In this document: one piece after another, positions 36,424-47,400 of the stretch
Position numbering within the stretch: the first letter of the stretch is position 1
Layout of the letters: each line of letters starts with the position of its first letter
DNA from: Gammaproteobacteria bacterium
Lineage (GTDB): Bacteria > Pseudomonadota > Gammaproteobacteria > GRL18
Direction: 5' to 3'
DNA length: 64,000 bases
Assembly (NCBI GenBank): GCA_016744375.1
Contig: JADGEM010000008.1
Coordinates: 20,437-84,436, forward strand
Made by a program: the position numbers and the translations under genes
The notes under the pieces: generated by a model
Databases searched by the model: none
Seen by the model: only the letters and a program-made list of their open reading frames with translations
Told to the model about the DNA's origin: nothing

Positions 36424-37197
36424 TTAGGCCTGAAGTATTTTTTGGGCACTTTGTAAATTAAAATATGGCTCATCGCATTGCCCCTGCAATACCTCCATCG
36501 GTTGATCCGGCTCACCAAAATCACTCAACACTAATGCTGCCCCGGTAAAGTCATGATCACTGGTATAATCATTAATTGTCACCACTGTTTTTAAACCCGC
36601 GCCATTAGATGATAACAAACCATTGTAAGAATCCTCGAACACCAGACATTGTTCGGCTTTGAGATTCATTTTCTCAATCGCATAAAGATAGATATCAGGA
36701 GCAGGCTTTTTGGCCGGAACGATATCACCTGCAGCAATGACTTCAAACCAGTCAATTGATTCGGCACCCAGAGTGTTAGTCAACAGAGCCGAAACATTTG
36801 CCGGCGTGGTTGTGGTTGCAATCGCCATGCGCACACCGGCATCACGAGCTTCCTGTAAAAGTCGAACCACCCCCACACGTAAGGGCACCGCACCATTCTC
36901 CATAAGTTGAACGTAAAACCTTGTTTTAGAGGCATGCAGCTCAGCAACAAACGCATCAAAGTCTTTAGGCTCAGTAAAAGCTTCTCCATGCTCATCCTGA
37001 TAGAAATCATTTAAATAATAACGAATGCGTTCTTTACCTCCGGTAACAGCCAGTAATTGACCATAAAGCGCCACACTCCAGTCCCAGTCCAGACCTGCTT
37101 CTTTGAAAGCCAGATTAAATGCAACCAGGTGCCCATCTCGCTCTGTTTCTGACAGGGTGCCATCTACATCAAAAATTAACGCTTCTAATTGACTCAT
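36424..37197 (-). CDS. cbbY: CbbY-type HAD phosphatase
   Basis: 257 residues. HAD motif I is ALIFDVDGTLSETERDGH, motif II is in MAIATTTTPANV, and motifs III/IV are AGDIVPAKKPAPDIY and VFEDSYNGLLSS. The TERDGHLVAFN start and GGKERIRYYL are the CbbY hallmarks. In autotrophs CbbY dephosphorylates xylulose-1,5-bisphosphate, a RuBisCO inhibitor. No cbb gene is in this window, so the link to CO2 fixation is indirect. Beta-PGM-like sugar phosphatase is the alternative. Confidence 0.82.
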   Translation of the reverse strand: MSQLEALIFDVDGTLSETERDGHLVAFNLAFKEAGLDWDWSVALYGQLLAVTGGKERIRYYLNDFYQDEHGEAFTEPKDFDAFVAELHASKTRFYVQLMENGAVPLRVGVVRLLQEARDAGVRMAIATTTTPANVSALLTNTLGAESIDWFEVIAAGDIVPAKKPAPDIYLYAIEKMNLKAEQCLVFEDSYNGLLSSNGAGLKTVVTINDYTSDHDFTGAALVLSDFGEPDQPMEVLQGQCDEPYFNLQSAQKILQA

Positions 37198-37528
37198 AAA
37201 AATATCCTAGATTTATTCAGGTTTAAATATTTAAAATAATTTATCACAAAATTTGTGTTTTTTCTCTGCCGGGAGGATGCGCACCTCACCAAGATAACCC
37301 TATTAAAAGTGAATTCAGTAATGAACAGTATATGGATATTCGCCGAGAAGAACTCAAGCGATTTTATAAAATTTTACAGATTCATTGTAAATAATCCTGT
37401 TTTAGGCTTAAAATGATAGGATTGAGTAAAAAAACATACTTAATATTTGCCATTGAGCACGTATTTTGGTATATATTCACATCTTTTTAACTTTCTACTT
37501 TTTAAGAAGTAGGCTGGAGTCCCAATCA
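37198..37528. other. intergenic region between cbbY and dksA
   Basis: About 330 bases hold the two divergent promoters. A short open stretch ending at the TAA at 37392-37394 translates to NEQYMDIRREELKRFYKILQ with no start/RBS and may be a gene relic. A GCCGGGAGGATGCGC near 37267 looks like a decayed REP-like half-site. Nothing else is recognised. Confidence 0.4.
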
Positions 37529-37966
37529 ATGCCAACACAAAAAAGCACAAAATCAGATAGTGCTATTGACACCTTTGAACCTTATAAGGAAAAGAAAGGT
37601 GAAGAGTATATGAACGAAAACCAGCAAGCACACTTTAGAGCCATATTGCTTGCCTGGAAGAAAGAACTAATGGAAGAAGTCGATAAGACTGTGACGCATA
37701 TGAAAGATGATGCCACAAACTTTCCCGATCCCAGTGATCGCGCTTCTCAAGAAGAAGAGTTCGCACTGGAACTAAGAACTCGCGACCGTGAACGCAAACT
37801 TATTAAGAAAATTGATGAGTCAATGAAGGATATGGAAGAGCAGGAATACGGCTATTGTGAAACCTGTGGTGTCAATATAGGTATTCGCCGCCTTGAAGCT
37901 CGCCCAACCGCCACCCAGTGCATTGACTGTAAAGAATTGGACGAACAAAAAGAAAAAAGAGGTTAA
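37529..37966 (+). CDS. dksA: RNA polymerase-binding transcription factor DksA
   Basis: About 145 residues from the ATG at 37529 (GGAG 9 bases upstream). The coiled-coil tip carries the acidic DPSDRASQEEE, with the two Asp residues needed for activity. The zinc finger is CETCG...CIDC at about 113-139. DksA with ppGpp adjusts rRNA and amino-acid gene transcription. An N-terminal extension of about 15 residues (MPTQKSTKSDSAIDT) is Ser/Thr-rich. GluQ, the usual downstream partner, is 470 bases away behind an inserted convergent gene. Confidence 0.95.
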   Translation: MPTQKSTKSDSAIDTFEPYKEKKGEEYMNENQQAHFRAILLAWKKELMEEVDKTVTHMKDDATNFPDPSDRASQEEEFALELRTRDRERKLIKKIDESMKDMEEQEYGYCETCGVNIGIRRLEARPTATQCIDCKELDEQKEKRG

Positions 37967-37973
37967 TACCACT

Positions 37974-38000
37974 TCATCCCCATGCCCAGCATGGGGATGA
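37974..38000. terminator. 12-bp hairpin between dksA and the DUF3579 gene
   Basis: TCATCCCCATGC (37974-37985) and its perfect complement (37989-38000) flank a CCA loop. It is 8 bases after dksA and 17 before the end of the convergent gene. It likely ends both transcripts. It shares CCCATGC with the REP-like family. Confidence 0.65.
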
Positions 38001-38016
38001 GCACTTCTTTCCCTAA

Positions 38017-38346
38017 TCAGGCAAGCACTCTCCTAGCACGTCTATCGACATCAACACCCTGTGTTGCCTGTCTTCGATCTTCCTGGACCTTTAATTTATT
38101 CTCAACAGCAAAAGCCATTAGATATTCATAAGATTCTGGGGATTTTGTTTCCAGGTCTCGATCAACAATTAAACAGTTGATGCCATTTATAATACAAGGA
38201 TGGGCACTTTTACAATACTGTAAGCGTTGATCTTCACCAAAACTGGCTAATGTTGTCGCTAATCGTTCACACCAGTCACTGGGCCTGAACTTATTGCCAT
38301 CTTCTTTAATACCTTCTATTATTATCCGTTCAGAACTTGCTGACAT
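38017..38346 (-). CDS. DUF3579 family protein
   Basis: 109 residues. RIIIEGIKEDGNKFRPSDWCERLATTLASFG, the CIINGINCLIVDRDLETKSP stretch and YLMAFAVENKL (parts) match the DUF3579 family of small cytoplasmic proteins of beta- and gammaproteobacteria. Function unknown. It is inserted on the opposite strand between dksA and gluQ, which are usually adjacent. Confidence 0.8.
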   Translation of the reverse strand: MSASSERIIIEGIKEDGNKFRPSDWCERLATTLASFGEDQRLQYCKSAHPCIINGINCLIVDRDLETKSPESYEYLMAFAVENKLKVQEDRRQATQGVDVDRRARRVLA

Positions 38347-38439
38347 TAACGATTCTCCCCAGCTGTATAAAAATAACTAAACTATTCGTTAGAGTCCAGT
38401 TGTTAGAGCCCAAGACTCTATTTAAATTAACTATAGACA

Positions 38440-39372
38440 GTGACATTGAAAAAAACCAATTTTGGCAAAATAAAATACCGGGGGCGATTTGCACCTTCTC
38501 CATCAGGGGAGCTTCACTTTGGTTCACTGCTGGCAGCAATGGCCAGTTATGCGGATGCCCGGCACTTTAACGGGCAATGGCTATTGCGCATTGATGACAT
38601 TGATCAGGCACGTGTCGTGGCAGATTCTGACCAACACATTTTATCCACTCTAGAGCAATGCGGCTTTGAATGGGATGAAAGCGTCAGCTACCAGAGTCAA
38701 AATCTGAAACACTATAAAATGGCACTTAAAGAGCTGCATCAATTAACCGTGACCTACTTATGCTCATGCTCACGTAAACAAATACAGGCCGCATTGGAAA
38801 ACAGCCATATTAAGAATGGCATCTACCCCGGTACATGCCGTCATAAAACCAGCCAAGCCGATCATCAGCAAAATCGAGACCATGCAATACGCCTTAAAGT
38901 ATCCGCTGATGAAGTTTGTTTTGTGGATTTGATTCAGGGCGAATACAGTCAAAATCTGCAGCAGGATATTGGTGATTTTATTATTTATCGTAAAGATCAG
39001 GTCTTTTCCTACCAGCTCAGTGTGGTCATTGATGATTTTCAAAGTCAGATCACCCATATTGTACGCGGCTACGATCTCTTGGATTCAACACCCAGACAAA
39101 TATATTTACAGCAACTTCTGGGCTATCCTGTAGCTCAATATGCCCATATTCCTCTGGCAGTCACCGAAGAAAATCTGAAGCTCAGCAAACTCAGCCAAGC
39201 CAAAAAAGTGGATTGCAATCTGGAAACACTGGTGCAGGCTGCCCGCTTTCTTGGACAAAATACTCTGGATACTAAAGATTTTGATAATAAAAGTGACTTT
39301 TGGCAATATCTTGTCACTAATTGGGATATAAATAAGGTGCCAAGGATGGAAAAACAGATGATTATGGTTTAA
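38440..39372 (+). CDS. gluQ: glutamyl-Q tRNA(Asp) synthetase
   Basis: 310 residues. The N-terminal RGRFAPSPSGELHFGSLLAA holds the HIGH-equivalent, and IDDIDQARV follows. The zinc site CSCSRKQ...GTCRHK is at about 105-130, and the KMSKS-equivalent is LKLSKL. It attaches glutamate to queuosine at position 34 of tRNA-Asp, lacking an anticodon-binding domain. The start is GTG at 38440; a TTG at 38446 is possible. It is normally co-transcribed with dksA. Confidence 0.93.
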   Translation: MTLKKTNFGKIKYRGRFAPSPSGELHFGSLLAAMASYADARHFNGQWLLRIDDIDQARVVADSDQHILSTLEQCGFEWDESVSYQSQNLKHYKMALKELHQLTVTYLCSCSRKQIQAALENSHIKNGIYPGTCRHKTSQADHQQNRDHAIRLKVSADEVCFVDLIQGEYSQNLQQDIGDFIIYRKDQVFSYQLSVVIDDFQSQITHIVRGYDLLDSTPRQIYLQQLLGYPVAQYAHIPLAVTEENLKLSKLSQAKKVDCNLETLVQAARFLGQNTLDTKDFDNKSDFWQYLVTNWDINKVPRMEKQMIMV

Positions 39373-39456
39373 CCTAGCTTTTAAATAATTTCATATAAAT
39401 AAATTCATATAAATAATACATAGAATATTATTCAAGTCGCTATTTTGGAGCTTTTT

Positions 39457-39921
39457 TTGAACAATCCGGTGAGCGAAGCAACCTCTCAACCAGAACACCC
39501 TTTTATGGAAAAATATCAGGGACGATTAGTCGGAGTTTTACGCTGGGAACATCTCGATGATCTATGGCAGACCCTTCAGTCTGGAAGCACCCATGACTGG
39601 TTTATCTATCATATTGGTGAGCCACCGCCCGCCACGCCATGCAAGCCGGAAAAATTAAACCTGTTTATCGATGAAATTGATAAGTTATTAAAGCATGATC
39701 ACGAACACGACTATTGCGGTATTGTTTATGCCGATAACAAAGAGACTCCTGCATTTATAAAAATATACGACCCTAATAATCTGGGGCATGTTTGTGGCTC
39801 CAACGGTGCACCTCCGCCACTTCCCGGTTGGATATTAAGTAAAATTCAACCCATTGATCTGGAAGTAGCCATTGCACCACCCGGCAATAGAAGACGCTGG
39901 TGGCAAAAAATTTTTAATTAG
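39457..39921 (+). CDS. conserved-looking hypothetical protein
   Basis: About 154 residues, soluble, no signal peptide. GRLVGVLRWEHLDDLWQTLQ, DWFIYHIGEPPP, DYCGIVYADNKETPAFIKIYDPNNLGHVCGSN and the Pro-rich PPPLPGWILSKI are the memorable blocks; it ends in a basic RRRWWQKIF. I do not know the family. The TTG at 39457 has GGAG 6 bases upstream and is preferred to the TTG at 39445. It lies between gluQ and acs. Confidence 0.6.
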   Translation: MNNPVSEATSQPEHPFMEKYQGRLVGVLRWEHLDDLWQTLQSGSTHDWFIYHIGEPPPATPCKPEKLNLFIDEIDKLLKHDHEHDYCGIVYADNKETPAFIKIYDPNNLGHVCGSNGAPPPLPGWILSKIQPIDLEVAIAPPGNRRRWWQKIFN

Positions 39922-39960
39922 CCCGTTTTATTTTATTCACCTTTTGAAGGAAAGCGCATT

Positions 39961-41913
39961 ATGTCAGATGACAAGATATATCCTATCCCACAAGCAGTTG
40001 CAGACAAGGCTTATATTACTGAAGAGAAATATAATACTATGTACCAGCAATCCATTGATGATCCTGATACATTCTGGGGTTCCATTGCAAAAGATTTTCT
40101 CAGCTTTTCTAAAGACTGGGATAAAGTCAGCGACTGTTCCTACGGGGATAAGTCTGATACTAATGTCAGTATAAAATGGTTCACAGGTGCTAAATTAAAC
40201 GTGACCTATAACTGCATTGATCGTCACCTTGCAGAACGGGCTGACCAGACTGCAATCATCTGGGAAGGTGATGACCCCGAGGTTTCTAAAAACATTACTT
40301 ATCAGCAGCTCTCTGATGAAGTCAATCGTTTTGCCAATGTCCTTAAAGCACGTGGTGTCAAAAAAGGTGACAGGGTTTGCATTTATATGCCAATGATACC
40401 GGAAGCTGCCTATTCTATGCTGGCCTGTGCCCGCATCGGTGCCATTCACTCGGTGGTCTTTGGTGGTTTCTCACCAGAGGCCGTTAAAGATCGAATTCTG
40501 GATTCTGATTGCCAGATTGTTATTACTGCCAATGAAGGCCGACGCGGCGGAAAGACGGTTTCACTCAAGAAAAATGTCGACCAGGCTGTGGCAAAATGTC
40601 CGAATGTCCACACTGTGCTTGTGATACAAAATACCGAGGGTGAAGTCGCCTGGAATGATAAACATGATGTCTGGTATCATGAAATTGCAACAACAGTCGA
40701 TGCCTTCTGCGAGCCAGAAGAAATGGATGCAGAAGATCCCTTATTCATTCTTTATACCTCAGGCTCTACCGGAAAACCCAAGGGTGTCCTGCACACCACT
40801 GCCGGTTACCTGCTGTATGCTGCTGTCACTCATAAATACACCTTTGATTATAAAGATGGCGATATCTACTGGTGTACAGCGGATGTCGGCTGGATTACCG
40901 GCCACAGTTATATTGTCTATGGCCCACTGGCCAATGGCGCAATCACACTCATGTTTGAAGGCATTCCAAGTTACCCGGATGCCTCTCGTTTCTGGCAGGT
41001 AGTTGACAAGCACAAGGTGAATACCTTTTACACTGCACCAACCGCTATCAGAGCATTGATGAGTGAAGGTGATGAGCCTGTTAAAAAGACCGATAGAAGC
41101 AGCCTGCATCTATTGGGTTCTGTGGGTGAGCCCATTAACCCTGAAGCCTGGGAATGGTATTACAATGTCGTCGGAGAAGGCAACTGCCCCATCGTTGATA
41201 CCTGGTGGCAAACAGAAACAGGCGGCTTTATGATCACACCGCTTCCAGGTGCTACCGCACTGAAGCCGGGCTCTGCATCACGCCCATTTTTTGGTGTTAA
41301 ACCCAACCTTATGGATCCAGACGGTAATATTATGTCTGGTGAAGCATCCGGCTCACTGGTTATCAGTGCCAGCTGGCCGGGCCAGATGCGCACTATTTAT
41401 GGTGATCACCAGCGTTTTATTGAAACTTATTTCAGAACTTATCCCGGTCACTATTTTACCAGTGACGGCTGTCGCCGAGATGCTGATGGTTATTACTGGA
41501 TCACCGGTCGTGTTGATGATGTCCTGAATGTCTCCGGCCATCGCCTGGGTACTGCTGAAATTGAAAGTGCACTGGTACTGCATCATGATGTTGCTGAAGC
41601 GGCAATTGTCGGTTACCCTCATGACATCAAGGGACAGGGGATTTATGCCTACATCACACTGGTGAAAGGTGTTGAAGCCACTGATGAACTAAAAGTTGAG
41701 CTGGTCAAACAGGTTCGGAAAGAAATTGGTCCGATTGCAACACTGGATTTCATTCAATGGGCTCCCGGTCTGCCAAAAACCCGTTCAGGCAAAATTATGC
41801 GTCGTATTTTACGCAAAATTGCCACCAACGAACTGGATAGCATGGGTGACACCAGCACTCTGGCCGATCCTGGTGTGGTTGATCAACTGGTCGAAAACCG
41901 CGAAAATAAATAA
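39961..41913 (+). CDS. acs: acetyl-CoA synthetase
   Basis: 650 residues, the family norm. The P-loop is [11 protein letters not shown] in [38 protein letters not shown] follows; the hinge and CoA site are in [20 protein letters not shown]. The acetylation-site motif is [11 protein letters not shown] with the catalytic Lys. It activates acetate to acetyl-CoA via acetyl-AMP. A good AAGGA lies before the ATG. It is followed by an 18-bp inverted repeat. Confidence 0.96.
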   Translation: MSDDKIYPIPQAVADKAYITEEKYNTMYQQSIDDPDTFWGSIAKDFLSFSKDWDKVSDCSYGDKSDTNVSIKWFTGAKLNVTYNCIDRHLAERADQTAIIWEGDDPEVSKNITYQQLSDEVNRFANVLKARGVKKGDRVCIYMPMIPEAAYSMLACARIGAIHSVVFGGFSPEAVKDRILDSDCQIVITANEGRRGGKTVSLKKNVDQAVAKCPNVHTVLVIQNTEGEVAWNDKHDVWYHEIATTVDAFCEPEEMDAEDPLFILYTSGSTGKPKGVLHTTAGYLLYAAVTHKYTFDYKDGDIYWCTADVGWITGHSYIVYGPLANGAITLMFEGIPSYPDASRFWQVVDKHKVNTFYTAPTAIRALMSEGDEPVKKTDRSSLHLLGSVGEPINPEAWEWYYNVVGEGNCPIVDTWWQTETGGFMITPLPGATALKPGSASRPFFGVKPNLMDPDGNIMSGEASGSLVISASWPGQMRTIYGDHQRFIETYFRTYPGHYFTSDGCRRDADGYYWITGRVDDVLNVSGHRLGTAEIESALVLHHDVAEAAIVGYPHDIKGQGIYAYITLVKGVEATDELKVELVKQVRKEIGPIATLDFIQWAPGLPKTRSGKIMRRILRKIATNELDSMGDTSTLADPGVVDQLVENRENK

Positions 41914-41920
41914 AAGCCTA

Positions 41921-41976
41921 TCAGTAGTCAATTGTCTGTGGTCGAAAACACAAGGCATCAGACAATTGACTACTGA
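41921..41976. repeat. 18-bp perfect inverted repeat after acs
   Basis: TCAGTAGTCAATTGTCTG (41921-41938) and its exact complement (41959-41976) enclose a 20-base loop. It starts 7 bases after the acs stop. No T-run follows, so a classical terminator is doubtful; it may protect the acs mRNA end or be a small palindromic element. Confidence 0.75.
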
Positions 41977-42035
41977 CGATCAATTTCCTTCTTCTGGTCT
42001 GAGAATTGCATATTAAATGATCAATCTGTCAATTT

Positions 42036-42389
42036 ATGAGCAATTTTTTCATGGAAAACATCAACGATTATTCTTCTGTCAAGCTGGATATTCTAGTCGC
42101 TGAAGCAATTGGACTTGATGTTTTTTACCCGGAAAACCACAACAAACTCAGCTATTTCCCCCGAACAGGACTCCCCCCGAGAGAATGGGCACCTACTCGG
42201 TTCTGGTCACAGGGCGGGCCTTTGATAGAGAAATATAAAATGGATTTAAACTGGGGTTGGGAAGAAATGAGCGAATGGACCGCCTCAATTGAGCCCAATA
42301 TCAATGTTCAGGGTGCCACCGTCCTTGAAGCCGCCATGCGAGCACTCGTCTGTTCAAAACTCCCAGGCTATATTCACGCTCCAAAATAA
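42036..42389 (+). CDS. phage NinX/DUF2591-like small protein
   Basis: 117 residues. VKLDILVAEAIGLDVFYPE, then PTRFWSQGGPLIEKYKMDL, and finally ATVLEAAMRALVCSKLPG follow the layout of DUF2591-type phage proteins (SxxWxxGGPIIE, then AMRxxVxSKLG). The function of that family is unknown. The ATG at 42051 (MENINDYSS) is an alternative start. No other phage gene is near. Confidence 0.6.
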   Translation: MSNFFMENINDYSSVKLDILVAEAIGLDVFYPENHNKLSYFPRTGLPPREWAPTRFWSQGGPLIEKYKMDLNWGWEEMSEWTASIEPNINVQGATVLEAAMRALVCSKLPGYIHAPK

Positions 42390-42490
42390 AAGTGTTTCCA
42401 GTAAAAAACGGCTTTTCTCCTAAAGTTTATATCACTTCAGACGCTAAATTAATTAACTGAAATTTAATTATTATTTATTAGGAATTTAAA

Positions 42491-42670
42491 ATGGATATTT
42501 CCGGCGTTCAAACCACCGCAATTGCAAGCAGTATCAGCCAGAATGATACAGCAGGTATTGCTGTACTGAAAAAGGCGATGGATATTCAGAAGCAGTCTGC
42601 ACTGCAGCTGATTGAGTCAATACCCGCACCACAGGGCAATACTGGTCAAAATATTAACGTCAAGGCCTAG
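42491..42670 (+). CDS. YjfB-family putative motility protein
   Basis: A 59-residue gene too short for most gene lists. MDISGVQTTAIASSISQ, then LKKAMDIQKQSALQLIES and a C-terminal GNTGQNINVKA match the YjfB family (helical, flagellin-end-like). In other bacteria it is linked to motility regulons, with no defined role. AGGA-like purines precede the ATG. It stands alone; no flagellar genes are in the window. Confidence 0.8.
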   Translation: MDISGVQTTAIASSISQNDTAGIAVLKKAMDIQKQSALQLIESIPAPQGNTGQNINVKA

Positions 42671-42688
42671 GCTTCTGAGACCTCAACA

Positions 42689-44245
42689 CTAGCCCAACTG
42701 ATCATCTGCAATATGGTAGGTTGGGTCTTCAATGACATTCACTTCGCACAAACCACCCGCTTTCTTTAATAGCTTTTTACACTCAGGGCTGACATGTCTC
42801 AGGTGCAGGCGTTTATGGACACTTAAATAGCGTTCTGCCAAAGTATCAATGGCCTCAATAGCAGAGTGGTCCGACACTCGTGAGTACTTGAACTCCACTA
42901 CGACATCGTCGGGATCATTTTTTGGGTCAAACAGATCCTGGAAATTATGAACGGAACCAAAAAACAGAGGGCCGTGTAATTCATACACTTTTGACTCTTC
43001 AATATCACGAGTAATCACTACCGTAATATGCTTCGCGTGGTTCCAGGCAAAAACCAGAGCCGCGATGATAACTCCGATAAAGACAGCAATTGCCAGATTA
43101 TCAGTAATAACAGTGATAGCTGAAACAGAGATCAGGATAAAAGCATCTGACTTTGGAATTTTTCCTAAAATACGAAAGCTTGACCATTCAAAGGTACCGA
43201 TCACCACCATAAACATCACGCCAACCAAAGCTGCCAGAGGAATTTGCGAAATCAATTCAGAGGCAAACATAATAAAGCTTAATAAGAATAAAGCTGCTGC
43301 AATGCCTGATACACGTCCACGGCCACCAGAATTCACATTAATCATCGACTGACCAATCATGGCACATCCCCCCATACTGCCAAACATACCACTGGTAATA
43401 TTAGCAACACCCTGACCAACGCACTCTTTATTGCCACGTCCGCGAGTTTCCGTCATTTCATCGATCACCGACAAAGTCAGTAAAGATTCAGTTAAACCAA
43501 TTGCAGCAAAGGCCAGAGAATAAGGCAGGATAATGATAAAGGTATCAAAGATCTCAGCCATAGAAGAAGCTGGCACCATTGGAATATGAAACTCAGGGAA
43601 GCCACCCGCAATGGAAGCAATATCACCTACGGTACGAGCCGGTAAATCAATGACAATCGCCAGAATTGAAACCACTAAAATACCTGCCAGGGGTGCAGGA
43701 ATGGCTTTTGTGTATTTGGGTAAAAAATGAATAATCACCATAGTTAAAGAAATCAGGCCAATCATCGTCCATAACATACTGCCCTGCATCCAGACCAATG
43801 CCTCACCACCCTGTGGATCGGGCACTTTAAATTGACCAAACTGCGCCAATAAAATAACAATCGCCAGACCATTAACAAAACCAAGCATCACCGGATGCGG
43901 CACCAGTCTGATAAACTTACCCAGGTGCAGAACACCGAACAAAATCTGAATCAACCCCATTAAAACAACAGCAGCAAATAGATATTCAACACCATGAAGT
44001 ACCACAAGCCCCGTCATAATCACAGCCAGCGCACCCGTTGCACCAGAAATCATTCCAGGACGACCGCCAATTACGGCCGTAATTAAACCGACAATAAACG
44101 CAGCATATAGACCAACCAGTGGATCAACCTGCGCAACAAAAGCAAAGGCAATCGCTTCTGGAACAAGAGCAAGAGCAACCGTCAGTCCGGAAAGAATTTC
44201 AGTTTTAATATTACAGGGTTGGTCCTTGGAGCAAAGGTCAATCAT
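42689..44245 (-). CDS. SulP family inorganic anion transporter
   Basis: About 518 residues. Ten to fourteen membrane segments with SGLTVALALVPEAIAFAF near the N-terminus, GRPGMISGATGALAVIM and GSMGGCAMIGQSMINVNSGGRGRVSGI, then a C-terminal STAS domain (about 410-500). It may carry sulfate, bicarbonate (BicA-like) or another anion; sequence alone does not tell. The ATG at 44245 gives the typical MIDLCSKDQ start; the 21 upstream codons are a hydrophobic artefact. Convergent with the YjfB gene. Confidence 0.88.
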   Translation of the reverse strand: MIDLCSKDQPCNIKTEILSGLTVALALVPEAIAFAFVAQVDPLVGLYAAFIVGLITAVIGGRPGMISGATGALAVIMTGLVVLHGVEYLFAAVVLMGLIQILFGVLHLGKFIRLVPHPVMLGFVNGLAIVILLAQFGQFKVPDPQGGEALVWMQGSMLWTMIGLISLTMVIIHFLPKYTKAIPAPLAGILVVSILAIVIDLPARTVGDIASIAGGFPEFHIPMVPASSMAEIFDTFIIILPYSLAFAAIGLTESLLTLSVIDEMTETRGRGNKECVGQGVANITSGMFGSMGGCAMIGQSMINVNSGGRGRVSGIAAALFLLSFIMFASELISQIPLAALVGVMFMVVIGTFEWSSFRILGKIPKSDAFILISVSAITVITDNLAIAVFIGVIIAALVFAWNHAKHITVVITRDIEESKVYELHGPLFFGSVHNFQDLFDPKNDPDDVVVEFKYSRVSDHSAIEAIDTLAERYLSVHKRLHLRHVSPECKKLLKKAGGLCEVNVIEDPTYHIADDQLG

Positions 44246-44443
44246 AGAAGATCCAGATAAAAATAGAAAAAGCCGACTACACGGATGGACAATAATTAAG
44301 CAACACATTGAAAATTGCGATTTAAAAATAACTGCTTAAAAAAGGAGCTGTATTATATATGAAATCAAGAAATTTTTCCAGCATTACCTTTTCTTATTCG
44401 AGGCAATACAATGACTAAAAAAAAACCTTTCAACCCATTTTTA

Positions 44444-47400
44444 TCAACGATAAACTCGCGTCGCAAGTTGTTTTATCGTACTGGTATCTTCTTCAATCCA
44501 GAATTTAACCGCTTCTTTTTTCTCATCCTCTGATTTATTGACCCAATTTGTCAGTAAGGTTTCTTTATCCAGTTTTTTTGCCTCAGTAATTTTTTGATCA
44601 GAATCAACAGGCAAGGCAGTCCATGGTGCATGCATCAAGTTTTTGGGAGAGCGAAAGCGAAATTCAATATCCTTGCCGACAAATTCATCACTATTTTTAA
44701 TAGTGACTAATCCAGAACTAATGTTCTGCCCTCCAGCAATAAAATCAGTCAACCCAAATCTAAAATAATCGTTTTCTGATTCATCACCATCTAATTCAAC
44801 CCGTTCACTATTCAGACGAGAATCATGTCGACTGAAAGGACGAATGCTATTAATCGACTGTCCTGTTAAGGACTCATACTGGCATTTGTAATGAGCCGCA
44901 AAAACATAGCGTTTATCTGAAAAGAGACCACCTTCATTAAATCCTGAAAGAGCATGTGAGCAATCATCTCTCTTACTGAGCACATCAATCAGTGGTTGTA
45001 ACTCCAGGGGAATGGTCTCTTTTTGATTATCAATTTCAAAACGAGCTTTACCTTTGACTCGATTGTTATTTAAGATACCAAGATAAGATAATTTGCCGGA
45101 CAAAACAGGGCCGTTAGTATCACTGCCGGTAAATTCTTTCATTTTTACCGAATAAGGAATACTATCCCATTTATAGTTTTGCACCTCATAACCATCTGAG
45201 TCAATTTCATCGGATGTCACCAGAAAAATAAATTCAACGGGAGTATTCCAGTCAAACTGATCAAAGGTTAATACATTCGGTGAGTGCAGGTGAATGCCAT
45301 ATTTCTGATTATTACTTTTTCCAATTAAGGAATAAAACTTTGAGTGACTGCATAAATAGTCACTACCACCTGCACCTCCAATACGAATAAGCACTTTAAT
45401 GTCCTCATCTTCAGTAAATAACTCTGGACGAGTGGCTTCTTTTGCGCCACTCATTAGAAATGGCGCATATAACAAGCGGGCATCCGGCAGCCAGTGATAG
45501 GTCTTTTTATAATAAACACTGCGGCCAATCCCTCGAGTTTTAGTCTTTGAGACCAGTTCTCTACCCTGTATACTGACTTTATATTCTTTTTCATAAAGCC
45601 AGTCTGAATCCTTACCGGAAATACGGATTGGATGGCCTTCTTTCTCATCACCAATATTGGCCGTAAATTCATAATACATGTCATCAAGCCCGCCCATACG
45701 CCAGTAATCATAAGCCTGTTCAAACCCCTTTGAATCCTTTCCTTTTTCCAGTAAGTCCCAGGTCGGACGCCATTGTGCCAGACTTAAGCTGAGCTTGGTG
45801 GCTAGAGGTTTTGTACCGCTATAAGTCGTCTGACCGAAGTGATAAAAAGGGTAAACTACGTAGCCAACATGATCGACATATTTCTGTTCTTTTTTAAGCA
45901 GTTCTCCCTTATCCAGCCGCCGGGCCAATGTTCGATAACGGGGCCCGTCAATATTATTCATATCACGGCGATGTAGTTGTATAGCCGCAGGATAGATACC
46001 ATTGATATCCACGGTATTTTTGCGAGTGTCTGTCGTATCTTTGCAAGTATGAAACACCACCAGGATGCGAATTTGATCAAAGGGTGAAAGAACGCCTCCT
46101 TTTTTTGTTTTTTGATAGTCTTCTAATATAAGCCAGTCAGGCTCTGTACCCTGCCATAGCGCTTCTGGCGGGCGGGCATAAATAGCAGTGTATTGATAAG
46201 TGTCGTCATCAATATCACTAAAATCCGTATTGAAGTCCATAGCCAGCTTAGAGATTTCTTTGCTATGCAAGTGATGTATCGGAAAGCAACTCTGAAAATC
46301 AGCTTTTTGGTGTTCAGGGACATCATTACCGGCCAGAGAATACAAGTGCTGTCCATATTTACCTGTTTCACCAGCATTTTGGTTAACAATAATATCAGCA
46401 GTAAGTTCACCCGGAGAAATAATGGCCTGACTGCGCTGGTAGAAGTCATTGGCATGATGAAACTGCATCGCAAGGCTGTCCGGCATGCCCCAGCTGTCCT
46501 CTTGAGGTTCTTTTAGTAATTTAAAATGGATATCAAAACCATACCAGTTGTAATTAACCCCAGTATGATGTGCCTTTGTTCTGATCACAAATAACCAGAA
46601 TTCATCCATAGTGATAGGAAAGTCTGGCTCCAGAGGAAAACGCCAACCATCATTAAGTAAAAAATTATCAATATAGGCATCGATCTGATAGGCTTTGATT
46701 TTCTTAACAAACTCAGATTGAGAACGGGTACTGATAGATGCCCGGGTAATGAGGCCAATTAAACCATATAAAGCTTCAGCACGCACCCGGTGCTGGGTAT
46801 TAAGATAAAAAGAAGCAGGATTTTTTTTATAATGATGAATAGATTCTCTGAGTAAACGCTGATTAGCCAGTGAAGCCCCCTGATAAATACTGAGCTTTTT
46901 TTGCTGGGCAATAATTGTCTGAAACAGTTTATCCAACAAGACACTATCAGCCCAGGCTCCAACATTTTTAATCACATCGATACCGGCCTCAGCAATAGTG
47001 ATCACCAGGGCCGCAATTTGAGTAATGCCGGAAGGCAGCGCAGCCAGAGTAAATTTAATAGCACTCCAACCATCCGCCGCAAGTGCAAGCTGTGCTTTAT
47101 CAACCTCCAGTTCTTGCAACACACTGACATCACGACTCTGTTCTAAAAAAGCCATAGCCTCTCGGCTGGGTGTATACTTTGCGTGGCCGAAAAACAGACT
47201 GACAATTTCAACCCGGCGGGATTTTTCATAATTAACTTCTCCATCAATCATGACTAATCGACTTTCGCCCAATCCCTTTATCATGAGTCTGTCAGCAGCA
47301 ATTCCCTGCTCAATAAGCAATTGCTTGACCGCTGTTGCACGCTGCTCTGACAAACGCTTGTTATCGGAGTTACGTCCTACAGGATCGGTATGACCCACAA

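Noticed and set aside
37300..37394. Short protein-like open stretch ending EELKRFYKILQIHCK
   Set aside because: No start codon with a ribosome-binding site at a sensible place; only a possible relic in the dksA promoter region.
42036..42670. Phage or flagellar island at the NinX-like and YjfB genes
   Set aside because: Only two isolated small genes; no integrase, structural phage or flagellar genes around them.
44309..44443. Possible terminator after the giant effector (run of T on the minus strand)
   Set aside because: There is a T-run, but no convincing inverted repeat in front of it.
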